A stretch of DNA of 8,942 nucleotides, taken from NCBI GenBank assembly GCA_002299245.1, contig DBOI01000148.1, positions 1 to 8,942 on the forward strand, read 5' to 3'. A program made the position numbers and the translations under genes. The notes beneath the pieces were generated by a model. That model worked only from the letters and a program-made list of their open reading frames with translations. It was not told the origin of the DNA and did no database searches. This stretch comes from Hydrogenovibrio sp. UBA650 (lineage in GTDB: Bacteria; Pseudomonadota; Gammaproteobacteria; Thiomicrospirales; Thiomicrospiraceae). Of the stretch, positions 1-6,316 are shown piece after piece (position 1 is the stretch's first letter; each line of letters begins with the position of its first letter).

Positions 1-104
1 GTTATCTAGGACAGCCCCTTTAATTTAAAGTGCAAATAGAGCATTTCGACCCAAGGGTAAGCTTACTTGAAGCCAGGGCAAGGGTTGTGTATTTAATTCT
101 AGAT

Positions 105-539
105 TTACAAATTACGAATTTTGTATAACCACTTTAAAAAAATCATTTTCAGAGTTGGCTTAACCTCAATAGGATGGTTGTATTTCATCAACACGGCCTG
201 CTCACCGGGGTTATTTAAAGGATGATGTTGCCAGCCCATCAGATCCTCATAAGAAAAACCGCTATCGAAAGCAATAATCTGCCAAGGATAGTCTCTTTTA
301 CCTTCTGACAACACTGGTTCCGGGCCCGAAGCGGTTATTTCAAGCGGAATTTTATCCTCTACCAGAACCGTTTTGGTTTGACCATTTTCCATCCAAATTC
401 GAACCGTTTCACCCTTCTGCAAAAGTGATCCATAAGGTAAAAACTGATACTCCGCATTTAAATTGGACACCGAATAATCGACCAAAGGCGGGCCATCTGG
501 AAAATTAAAATTGCAGTAACCTTTTGAACAACAGGACAT
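105..539 (-). CDS. Uncharacterised small protein with N-terminal Cys cluster
   Basis: This 144-residue protein is not one I recognise. It begins MSCCSKGYC, so three cysteines (C3, C4, C8) lie within the first eight residues, and no other cysteine follows. That arrangement could bind a metal, be modified or form a disulfide, but no known motif is met. The rest is a mixed-polarity, soluble-looking sequence with several prolines and a basic, hydrophobic C-terminus (FLKWLYKIRNL). There is no signal peptide or clear membrane segment. The start is the ATG at 537-539; upstream is A-rich with no clear Shine-Dalgarno, so the start is the least certain part. It is divergent from the flagellin-like gene across a 74-base gap. 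The composition reads as real protein and no rival frame covers it. It could be a lineage-specific orphan. Confidence 0.6.
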   Translation of the reverse strand: MSCCSKGYCNFNFPDGPPLVDYSVSNLNAEYQFLPYGSLLQKGETVRIWMENGQTKTVLVEDKIPLEITASGPEPVLSEGKRDYPWQIIAFDSGFSYEDLMGWQHHPLNNPGEQAVLMKYNHPIEVKPTLKMIFLKWLYKIRNL

Positions 540-546
540 TTTTTGT

Positions 547-574
547 TTTACATACCCGACAATAAGCGTAAAAT
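547..574 (+). promoter_or_regulatory. Sigma70-type promoter of the flagellin-like gene
   Basis: TTTACA (547-552) and TAAAAT (569-574) are separated by 16 bases, and each matches five of six consensus positions. Transcription would start near 581, giving a leader of about 33 bases before the ATG at 614. A strong ribosome site, AAGGAG, sits at 600-605, eight bases before the ATG. No good sigma28 flagellar promoter is visible: CCCGACAA at 555-562 is only a partial match to the -10 box and has no -35 partner. Confidence 0.45.
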
Positions 575-613
575 GGAAAAATAAAAGTTAACTTCTAATA
601 AGGAGATTCTAAC

Positions 614-1405
614 ATGGCTATTACCCCATACTCTCCAGTTTCAAATATATATAACAGTCCGGAAATTAACAATCTACAACAAAGCTTAACCTCTGGACAG
701 AGCATCAACAATGCCGCTGATGATCCGGCAGGCCTTGCCGTAGTAACAGCACTAACCACTCAAATCAACACTCAAGATGTCGGTATTCAGAACGCTAACA
801 ACGGCATATCACTAATTCAGACTGCAGATGGAGCAAGCGCATCAATTAACGGCTACCTTGCTCGTATGAATGAACTCGCAGTTCAGGCTGCAAATGGTAC
901 TCTGAATGACTCGCAACGTTCCATTTTAAACCTCGAGTTCCAACAAAACCTTGAAGCACTAAATGGCGTAGCCAACAACACCCAGTTTAACGGCCAAACC
1001 CTTTTAAATGGTGATACCAGTAATCTTGATATTGCATTAGGGGAAGGCTCTTCAACACTCAATCTTCCCAACCAAACATCAACCGCTTTAGGAATTGATG
1101 GCCTAGACATATTAAACCCTGCCAATGCCAGCAGTGCGTTGGAAGGCATTAGCAGCGCAGTCGATCTAATTAGCCAACAAAGAGCTGAATTTGGCGCCCA
1201 GCAAAATGGCCTCACCAGTGCAATTGACAACCTTCAAAACCAGAATGTAAATAGCCAGGCTTCTAGAAGCCAAATACTGGATACTGATTTCGCTAAAGCA
1301 ATTGCAGAACAGATACGACAGAACATTCTTCAAGACAGCTCAATTGCAATGCAAGCTCAAAACAACCAGTCCAGAGCTTCTGTTCTGCAACTACTCAACA
1401 GCTAA
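614..1405 (+). CDS. Short flagellin-like protein (D0/D1 only)
   Basis: This 263-residue flagellin-family protein would be exported through the flagellar type III apparatus and polymerise in the filament. The conserved N-terminal D1 features are present: SGQSINNAADDPAGLAV (residues 27-43), NNGISLIQTADGA (62-74), then the MNELAVQAANGT helix and the NTQFNGQTLL motif. After residue ~120 there is only a short linker before the C-terminal D1/D0 part (RAEFGAQQNGL, ASRSQILDTDFA, then AMQAQNNQSRASVLQLLNS). The surface domains D2/D3 are therefore missing. The first 26 residues differ from the usual N-terminal D0 helix: that segment is shorter and carries prolines at 5, 8 and 16. The start is fixed by AAGGAG at 600-605. 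It stands alone, with its own promoter and terminator and no flagellar neighbours in view. It may be a minor filament subunit or a flagellin-like paralogue; family membership is certain, the filament role inferred. Confidence 0.9.
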   Translation: MAITPYSPVSNIYNSPEINNLQQSLTSGQSINNAADDPAGLAVVTALTTQINTQDVGIQNANNGISLIQTADGASASINGYLARMNELAVQAANGTLNDSQRSILNLEFQQNLEALNGVANNTQFNGQTLLNGDTSNLDIALGEGSSTLNLPNQTSTALGIDGLDILNPANASSALEGISSAVDLISQQRAEFGAQQNGLTSAIDNLQNQNVNSQASRSQILDTDFAKAIAEQIRQNILQDSSIAMQAQNNQSRASVLQLLNS

Positions 1406-1421
1406 AAATGGATGCTGTTTT

Positions 1422-1447
1422 AAAAGCAGCCATTGGCTGCTTTTTTT
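1422..1447 (+). terminator. Rho-independent terminator after the flagellin-like gene
   Basis: A 10-bp stem, AAAAGCAGCC (1422-1431) with GGCTGCTTTT (1435-1444), closes a 3-base ATT loop and runs into a T tract to 1447. It starts 16 bases after the flagellin stop codon and should end that transcript before valS. Confidence 0.9.
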
Positions 1448-1459
1448 ATGTCAAATGCT

Positions 1460-1488
1460 AAGACATCCAGACCTGTGATTGCTATAAT
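1460..1488 (+). promoter_or_regulatory. valS promoter with extended -10
   Basis: AAGACA (1460-1465, four of six matches) is 17 bases from a perfect TATAAT (1483-1488), which is preceded by TGC, giving an extended -10. Transcription would start near 1495, with a leader of about 40 bases. Two overlapping inverted repeats cover the -10: GTGATT-N5-AATCAC (1475-1491) and TATAATC-ACGC-GATTATA (1483-1500). A second TATAAT at 1497-1502 lacks a good -35. Confidence 0.7.
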
Positions 1489-1535
1489 CACGCGATTATA
1501 ATTTGTAAAATTTTTGTAGGCAGAACAAGACTTCC

Positions 1536-4304
1536 ATGGAAAAGCATTTTGACCCCAATAAAATAGAAACCAAGTGGTACCAAACCTGGGAGCAACAGGG
1601 TTACTTCAAACCACAATCTACTGATACGCCCCCTTACTGCATTATGATCCCGCCACCCAATGTCACGGGTAGTCTACACATGGGACACGCTTTCCAAGAC
1701 ACAATCATGGACACCTTGATCCGCTACCATCGGATGAAGGGGATGGACACTCTCTGGCAACCGGGTACGGATCACGCTGGGATCGCAACCCAAATGGTGG
1801 TTGAACGCCAACTTGCGGCAAAAGGGCTATCACGTCATGACCTCGGTCGAAATAAATTTATTGACCAGGTCTGGGAGTGGAAAGAGGAATCCGGTGGCAC
1901 CATTACCAAACAGCTGCGCCGCATGGGAGCCTCTCCTGATTGGAGTCGCGAACGTTTCACTATGGATGACGGGCTGTCAAATGCCGTTAAGGAAGTTTTT
2001 GTTCAACTCTATGAAGAAGGTTTAATCTACCGCGGTAAACGTCTGGTCAACTGGGACCCAATTCTACACACTGCGGTTTCTGATCTTGAGGTAATCTCAG
2101 AAGAGGAACAAGGTAATCTTTGGCACATGCGTTACCCGCTCTCTGATGGTTCCGGTCATTTAGTGGTAGCAACGACTCGTCCTGAAACTATGCTGGGAGA
2201 CCAAGCTGTCGCGGTGCATCCTGATGACGAGCGCTACCAGAACCTGATTGGCCAAACCATCAGCTTGCCGCTTGTAGGCCGTGAAATTCCAATTATTGCC
2301 GATGACTATGTTGATATGGAATTTGGAACCGGTTGTGTGAAGATCACCCCTGCTCACGATTTCAATGACTATGAAATGGGACAGCGCCACAACCTACCAA
2401 TGCTGAATATCTTTACAATTGATGCAGCAATCAATGATGAGGCTCCAGAAAAATATCGTGGTATGGATCGCTATGAAGCGCGTAAACAGATTGTTGCCGA
2501 CCTCGAAGAACAAGGCTTAATGGAGAGCATTAAACCGCATACCCTTATGGTTCCTCGTGGAGACCGCTCTCACGCAGTTATTGAGCCGTTTCTGACTGAC
2601 CAGTGGTACGTAGCAGTTGAATCACTAGCCAAGCCGGCGATTGATGCAGTAAAAAATGGTGATATTGAGTTTGTGCCAAAGAACTGGGAAAACACCTATT
2701 TTGAATGGATGAACAATATCCAGGACTGGTGTATCTCTCGTCAAATCTGGTGGGGGCACCGCATTCCTGCCTGGTATGACAGTGAAGGCAATGTCTATGT
2801 TGGACGCACAGAACAAGAGGTTCGCGAGAAAAACAAACTAACTGACGAAATTTCACTCTCTCAGGATGACGATGTTTTAGATACCTGGTTTAGCTCTGCG
2901 TTATGGACCTTCTCTACTCTTGGCTGGCCTGAAAAAACACCTGAACTTGAGAAATTTCACCCGACCTCTGTACTGGTAACAGGGTTTGACATCATCTTCT
3001 TCTGGGTTGCCCGTATGATTATGATGGGCTTGAAATTTACCGGCGAAGTTCCATTTAAACAGATCTATGTCCACGGCCTGGTTCGCGATGGTGAAGGTCA
3101 GAAGATGTCTAAGTCCAAAGGTAACGTTTTAGACCCTATCGATCTTATTGACGGCATTGAGCTAGAAGATTTGGTCAAAAAACGCACCTACGGCATGATG
3201 CAGCCAGAAAAAGCAGCAAAAATTGAGAAAGCAACTCGCAAACAATTTGCCGATGGCATTCCAGCCTATGGAACCGACGCGCTGCGCTTTACTTTTGCCT
3301 CTCTAGCATCAACCGGCCGCGATATTCGCTTTGACCTAAACCGTGCCGAAGGCTACCGTAACTTCTGTAACAAACTTTGGAATGCTACCCGCTATGTTCT
3401 TATGAACACTGAAGGCTATGACACAGGTGTTGACGAATCAGAACCAGCTGAACTATCGATCGCAGACCGTTGGATTATTTCACGTCTGCAACAAGTTGAA
3501 GCAGAAATCAGTAAACACTTTGAAAACTATCGATTTGATCTTGCGGCCAATACGCTTTATGAATTCACCTGGAATGAATATTGTGACTGGTACCTTGAAC
3601 TTGCCAAACCAGTTCTTAATGACGGACGTTCAGACGCTGAAAAGCGCGGCACTCGAAAAACCCTGGTTCGTGTACTCGAAGCCTTACTAAGACTACTACA
3701 CCCAATTATTCCATTTATTACTGAAGAAGCATGGCAGGCTGTCGCTCCGCTTGCTGGAAAGCAGACAGACACGATTATGCTTGAAGCCTATCCTGAAGCT
3801 GATGCCAGCAAAATAGATGAAGCAGCCATGGCTGAACTAGACTGGGTAAAACAGTTTATTATTGGGGTTCGTCGTATTCGCTCAGAAATGGACATTGCTC
3901 CAAGCAAAGGCCTTCCGGTACTATTGGCCAATCTGAAGAACCAAGATCAATCCTGGCTGGAGAATAACCATCTCTACCTACAGAGCCTGGCTAAACTAGA
4001 TAGCATCGCTGTTTTAGACAATGAATCCGATGCACCAGAATCTGCTGTAGCCCTGGTTGGCGAAATGAAAATTTTAATTCCAATGGCAGGACTAATTGAT
4101 AAAGATGCTGAAATAGCACGCCTCAACAAAGAAATTGGTAAACTGCAAGGTGAAATAAAGCGCATTTCCGGTAAATTAAGTAACGAAGGTTTTGTTGCCA
4201 AAGCTCCGGAAGCAGTAGTCGCCAAAGAGCGAGAAAAACTTGCTGACTTTGAAACTGCAATGAAAAACCTAGAGACGCAATATGAAAAAATCAATCAAAT
4301 GTAA
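1536..4304 (+). CDS. valS: Valyl-tRNA synthetase
   Basis: This is class Ia valine--tRNA ligase, which activates valine with ATP and charges tRNA-Val in the cytoplasm. At 922 residues it is close to the bacterial norm. The HIGH signature appears as HMGH (residues 48-51) after the PPPNVTGSL block. The editing (CP1) domain, which hydrolyses mischarged Thr-tRNA, carries TTRPETMLGDQAVAVHPDD from residue 213. The catalytic core resumes at DWCISRQIWWGHRIP (397-411), and KMSKS lies at 523-527. The anticodon-binding helical domain follows (around 660-800). The last ~65 residues form the C-terminal coiled-coil arm, with NEGFVAKAPEAVVAKEREKL, that contacts the tRNA elbow. The ATG at 1536 gives the standard N-terminus, although the upstream Shine-Dalgarno is weak. 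The stop codon overlaps the next gene by 23 bases. No key residue is missing. Confidence 0.99.
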   Translation: MEKHFDPNKIETKWYQTWEQQGYFKPQSTDTPPYCIMIPPPNVTGSLHMGHAFQDTIMDTLIRYHRMKGMDTLWQPGTDHAGIATQMVVERQLAAKGLSRHDLGRNKFIDQVWEWKEESGGTITKQLRRMGASPDWSRERFTMDDGLSNAVKEVFVQLYEEGLIYRGKRLVNWDPILHTAVSDLEVISEEEQGNLWHMRYPLSDGSGHLVVATTRPETMLGDQAVAVHPDDERYQNLIGQTISLPLVGREIPIIADDYVDMEFGTGCVKITPAHDFNDYEMGQRHNLPMLNIFTIDAAINDEAPEKYRGMDRYEARKQIVADLEEQGLMESIKPHTLMVPRGDRSHAVIEPFLTDQWYVAVESLAKPAIDAVKNGDIEFVPKNWENTYFEWMNNIQDWCISRQIWWGHRIPAWYDSEGNVYVGRTEQEVREKNKLTDEISLSQDDDVLDTWFSSALWTFSTLGWPEKTPELEKFHPTSVLVTGFDIIFFWVARMIMMGLKFTGEVPFKQIYVHGLVRDGEGQKMSKSKGNVLDPIDLIDGIELEDLVKKRTYGMMQPEKAAKIEKATRKQFADGIPAYGTDALRFTFASLASTGRDIRFDLNRAEGYRNFCNKLWNATRYVLMNTEGYDTGVDESEPAELSIADRWIISRLQQVEAEISKHFENYRFDLAANTLYEFTWNEYCDWYLELAKPVLNDGRSDAEKRGTRKTLVRVLEALLRLLHPIIPFITEEAWQAVAPLAGKQTDTIMLEAYPEADASKIDEAAMAELDWVKQFIIGVRRIRSEMDIAPSKGLPVLLANLKNQDQSWLENNHLYLQSLAKLDSIAVLDNESDAPESAVALVGEMKILIPMAGLIDKDAEIARLNKEIGKLQGEIKRISGKLSNEGFVAKAPEAVVAKEREKLADFETAMKNLETQYEKINQM

Positions 4305-5001
4305 GCCAGTTCAAACTGCACTATTTGCTGGTTTAATTGCAATGGCGAGCCTACCAATGGCTTCGGGCAGCGCTATGGCAGCAGAAAAAGGTTATACAAA
4401 CTATATCAGCGACTCGATTGAAGTGCCGATTCGCAGAGGGGCTGGCTACAAATTCAAAATTAGCCGCATGCTTAAATCTGGCGATGCAGTAAAGATCTTG
4501 GAAGTTGCATCTGATGGCTGGGCAAAAGTTCAGTATAAAAAGAAAGGCAAAAACTACACAGGATGGATTCCATCTATCCTGTTACAAAACCAACCTGTAG
4601 CCAAAGATCGTCTGGCAACCCAAATTAATAAAACCTCCGAAGTTGAAGAGAAATACAACGCCCTGGAAAAAGAGCTGAACACGCTTAAAGAAAGATTCAC
4701 TCAGGCCGACACTGAACTATCCAACATCAAGCAGGAAAAGTTTGAACAATCGAAAGAACTTGAACACCTCAAGTCGATTTCAAGTGACGCTCTCAAGCTT
4801 GATGAACAGAACAAGCAGATGAAAATGCGACTGAACCAACTGGAAAACCAGAATGCGATCATGAAAGAGCAGATAGACCAGTCTGATGACTCAATCAAAC
4901 GCCAATGGTTCTTGACTGGAGGCGGAGTTCTACTGCTTGGACTTCTACTTGGTCGATTCTTCCGCCCGCCCACCAAACGCAAAAAATGGGGTGAACTGTA
5001 A
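4282..5001 (+). CDS. YgiM-type (TIGR04211-like) SH3 membrane protein
   Basis: This 239-residue envelope protein has the same architecture as E. coli YgiM. A cleavable-looking signal peptide covers residues 1-33 or 34 (basic MKK start, hydrophobic core, AMAA before EKG). A bacterial SH3 domain follows at ~36-103 (IEVPIRRGAGYKFKISRML, GWAKVQYKKKGKNYTGWIP). A charged coiled coil spans ~110-205. One C-terminal membrane segment starts at WFLTGGGVLLLGLLLG (~209) and ends in a basic tail, RPPTKRKKWGEL. The expected topology puts the SH3 domain and coil in the periplasm with the tail in the cytoplasm. SH3 domains of this kind often bind cell-wall peptides; no enzymatic domain is present. The ATG lies inside valS, 23 bases before its end and in another frame. 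With only a weak ribosome site, translation is probably coupled. The signal peptide supports this start. Confidence 0.88.
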   Translation: MKKSIKCKPVQTALFAGLIAMASLPMASGSAMAAEKGYTNYISDSIEVPIRRGAGYKFKISRMLKSGDAVKILEVASDGWAKVQYKKKGKNYTGWIPSILLQNQPVAKDRLATQINKTSEVEEKYNALEKELNTLKERFTQADTELSNIKQEKFEQSKELEHLKSISSDALKLDEQNKQMKMRLNQLENQNAIMKEQIDQSDDSIKRQWFLTGGGVLLLGLLLGRFFRPPTKRKKWGEL

Positions 5002-5028
5002 AACAGCAGGCCCTTCCCGTAAAAAACC

Positions 5029-5056
5029 AAATCCAGCCACTGCGCTGGATTTTTTA
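5029..5056 (+). terminator. Terminator after valS-SH3 gene
   Basis: AATCCAGC (5030-5037) pairs with GCTGGATT (5044-5051) around the six-base loop CACTGC, followed by a T run to 5055. It lies 28 bases after the SH3-protein stop and ends the valS transcript ahead of the converging rpsI. Confidence 0.85.
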
Positions 5057-5091
5057 TACCCCAAAGAAAGCAATACACTTTTTGTAGACAT

Positions 5092-5120
5092 AAAAAAACC
5101 CGCAATAAATGCGGGCTTCT
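5092..5120 (-). terminator. Terminator of the rplM-rpsI operon
   Basis: Read on the minus strand, CCCGCA (5115-5110) pairs with TGCGGG (5104-5099) around a five-base loop. A run of seven T residues follows (complement of 5092-5098). It lies about 30 bases past the rpsI stop codon and faces the plus-strand terminator at 5029-5056. Confidence 0.88.
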
Positions 5121-5146
5121 TTTCGAAACGAGTAATATAAAATATA

Positions 5147-5539
5147 TTAACGTTTTGAGAACTGTGGACGACGACGAGCTTTGCGAAGACCAACTTTCTT
5201 ACGCTCAACTTGACGAGCATCACGAGTCAATAGACCACGTGCACGCAGTGCAGAACGGTTACCTTCTTCATAGGCTACAAGCGCACGAGAAATACCGTGA
5301 CGAACCGCACCAGCTTGACCAGTAGTTCCACCACCAACAACTGTGATGTAAGCGTCAAACTTTTCAACACTTTCAGTTGCTTCTAGCGGTTGATTGATTA
5401 CCATTAGGTCAGTTTCACGAGCAAAGTACTCTTTGATGTCACGACCGTTTACAGTCATCTTTCCAGAACCCGCAGTTAAAAATACGCGAGCTACAGAGCT
5501 TTTACGACGACCAGTTCCATAATATTGTTCAGTTGCCAT
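5147..5539 (-). CDS. rpsI: 30S ribosomal protein uS9
   Basis: This small-subunit ribosomal protein binds 16S rRNA in the head, and its C-terminal tail reaches the P-site tRNA. All 130 residues fit the bacterial family, the same length as in E. coli. Visible signatures are YYGTGRRKSSVARVFL near the N-terminus, GGGTTGQAGAVRHGISRAL in the middle, and a very basic end, LRKARRRPQFSKR, carrying the conserved terminal Lys-Arg. The ATG (complement of 5537-5539) follows an AGGGGA-type ribosome site that overlaps the rplM stop codon, so rpsI is probably translated in step with rplM. The 11-base gap and shared orientation make it the second gene of the usual rplM-rpsI operon. Confidence 0.99.
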   Translation of the reverse strand: MATEQYYGTGRRKSSVARVFLTAGSGKMTVNGRDIKEYFARETDLMVINQPLEATESVEKFDAYITVVGGGTTGQAGAVRHGISRALVAYEEGNRSALRARGLLTRDARQVERKKVGLRKARRRPQFSKR

Positions 5540-5550
5540 CTGTCTTCCCC

Positions 5551-5979
5551 TTAGATATCAAGAGTTTGAGGTTGTTGTGCAGTATGAGGATGCTCAGTTC
5601 CTGCATACACTTTCAGTTTCTTAAACATTGCACGTCCAAGAGGACCTTTAGGCAACATTCCCTTAACTGCAAATTCAAGTGGACGACCTGGCGCCTTAGC
5701 AATTAATTTCTCAAAATTAGTTGACTTAAGGTGACCAATATAACCAGTGTGGTGGTGGTACATTTTGTCTGTACGCTTCTTACCAGTAACAGCAATTTTC
5801 TCAGCATTAACTACCACAATGTAGTCACCGCAATCCGTGTGCGGAGTATACTCAGGCTTATGCTTACCACGAAGGCGAGAAGCAATTTCAGAAGCTAAAC
5901 GACCTAGCGTTTTACCTTCTGCATCTACAACATACCAGTCACGTTTTACTTCAGCTGGCTTTGCAACAAATGTTTTCAT
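5551..5979 (-). CDS. rplM: 50S ribosomal protein uL13
   Basis: This early-assembling large-subunit protein binds 23S rRNA. Its 142 residues equal the E. coli length. Family marks include KRDWYVVDAEGKTLGRLAS, the LRGKHKPEYTPHTDCGDYIVVVNAEKI block, TGKKRTDKMYHHHTGYIG, and GMLPKGPLGRAMFKKLKVYAG near the end. The ATG (complement of 5977-5979) is preceded by an AAAGGA ribosome site. It is the first gene of the operon with rpsI. In E. coli, uL13 is reported to repress its own operon through the mRNA leader. Here the ~130-base leader carries a long hairpin and an alternative hairpin that would suit such control, but that link is inferred. Confidence 0.99.
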   Translation of the reverse strand: MKTFVAKPAEVKRDWYVVDAEGKTLGRLASEIASRLRGKHKPEYTPHTDCGDYIVVVNAEKIAVTGKKRTDKMYHHHTGYIGHLKSTNFEKLIAKAPGRPLEFAVKGMLPKGPLGRAMFKKLKVYAGTEHPHTAQQPQTLDI

Positions 5980-6030
5980 AATTTGTTCCTTTCATGAATG
6001 CAAAAAATACATTCACTTACTAAAAATAAT

Positions 6031-6047
6031 CCAAATCCAAGATTTGG
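6031..6047 (-). other. Competing short hairpin in the rplM leader
   Basis: CCAAAUC (6047-6041) can pair instead with a second GAUUUGG (6037-6031) over a three-base UUG loop. It shares one strand with the long hairpin, so the two structures cannot form together. Confidence 0.5.
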
Positions 6048-6069
6048 CTAATCAGCGATTATCCAAATC
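6041..6069 (-). other. Long hairpin in the rplM leader
   Basis: On the RNA (minus) sense, GAUUUGG (6069-6063) pairs with CCAAAUC (6047-6041). Inside, UAAUC (6061-6057) pairs with GAUUA (6053-6049) over a GCU loop. The two helices are separated by one A-G mismatch (6062/6048), giving 7 + 5 base pairs. Confidence 0.6.
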
Positions 6070-6118
6070 CACTTACTGTTTAACGGGCAATAAGGGGGAA
6101 GGATTAATAAGACGCGTG

Positions 6119-6147
6119 ATTTTAAATAAAGTACCAATAAAAATCAA
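6119..6147 (-). promoter_or_regulatory. rplM-rpsI promoter
   Basis: On the minus strand TTGATT (6147-6142) is 17 bases from TAAAAT (6124-6119); the -35 matches four and the -10 five of six consensus positions. The bases after the -10 (CACGCGTC) are GC-rich in an AT-rich region, as in discriminators of stringently controlled ribosomal promoters. Transcription would begin near 6112. Confidence 0.65.
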
Positions 6148-6207
6148 CCATTTATCGTAGATATAATAAAAAAATCTTGGATTTTGTTTTTTCTAACATT
6201 AAATAAC

Positions 6208-6242
6208 AAAAAAAACCGCATGAACTCAGATTCATGCGGTTT
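6208..6242 (-). terminator. Strong terminator of the porin gene
   Basis: A perfect 12-bp stem, AAACCGCATGAA (6242-6231 on the minus strand) with TTCATGCGGTTT (6224-6213), has a six-base loop and is followed by T residues down to 6208. It lies about 75 bases past the porin stop codon and upstream of the rplM promoter. Confidence 0.92.
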
Positions 6243-6285
6243 GAATGACTCCAGCCAAGGAGCCTGTCAACTAAACTTTTAAGGA

Positions 6286-6305
6286 TTAAGTTCGCAAAAA
6301 CTTAA
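6286..6305 (-). repeat. Inverted repeat in the porin 3' UTR
   Basis: TTAAGTT (6305-6299) pairs perfectly with AACTTAA (6292-6286) around a six-base loop, 11 bases after the porin stop codon. With the downstream terminator it makes the ~110-base 3' UTR (6208-6316) structured at both ends. No T run follows, so it is not itself a terminator. Confidence 0.5.
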
Positions 6306-6316
6306 AATAGATCTAA

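Larger units (their letters stand above)
5980..6112 (-). promoter_or_regulatory. rplM mRNA leader, candidate autoregulatory RNA
   Basis: This is the 5' UTR expected between the rplM promoter and its ATG. It contains a 12-bp hairpin (6069-6041) with a single A-G mismatch, a shorter competing hairpin (6047-6031), and two copies of AGTAAGTG (6077-6070 and 6021-6014) bracketing both. The last ~20 bases hold the AAAGGA ribosome site. No open reading frame of interest lies here. Such a leader suits uL13-mediated feedback, but the uL13 site itself cannot be recognised from sequence alone. Confidence 0.5.

Noticed and set aside
57..66. GTAAGCTTAC palindrome near the left edge
   Set aside because: Perfect but only ten bases, with no T tract and no related copy; not distinguishable from chance.
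555..562. Possible sigma28 -10 box before the flagellin-like gene
   Set aside because: CCCGACAA matches six of eight positions but no TAAA-type -35 sits at the required spacing.
883..1230. Minus-strand open frame inside the flagellin-like gene
   Set aside because: Antisense shadow of a clearly conserved flagellin frame, with no ribosome site and no recognisable protein.
2160..2856. Minus-strand open frames inside valS
   Set aside because: Shadows of the conserved ValRS reading frame; the peptides look like no protein family.
4937..5223. Open frames on both strands across the terminators at 5029-5120
   Set aside because: They run through two clear terminators and, on the minus strand, into rpsI out of frame. 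No family resemblance.
5837..6160. Plus-strand frame antisense to rplM and its leader
   Set aside because: Overlaps rplM antisense and covers its promoter; the sequence has no protein-like features.
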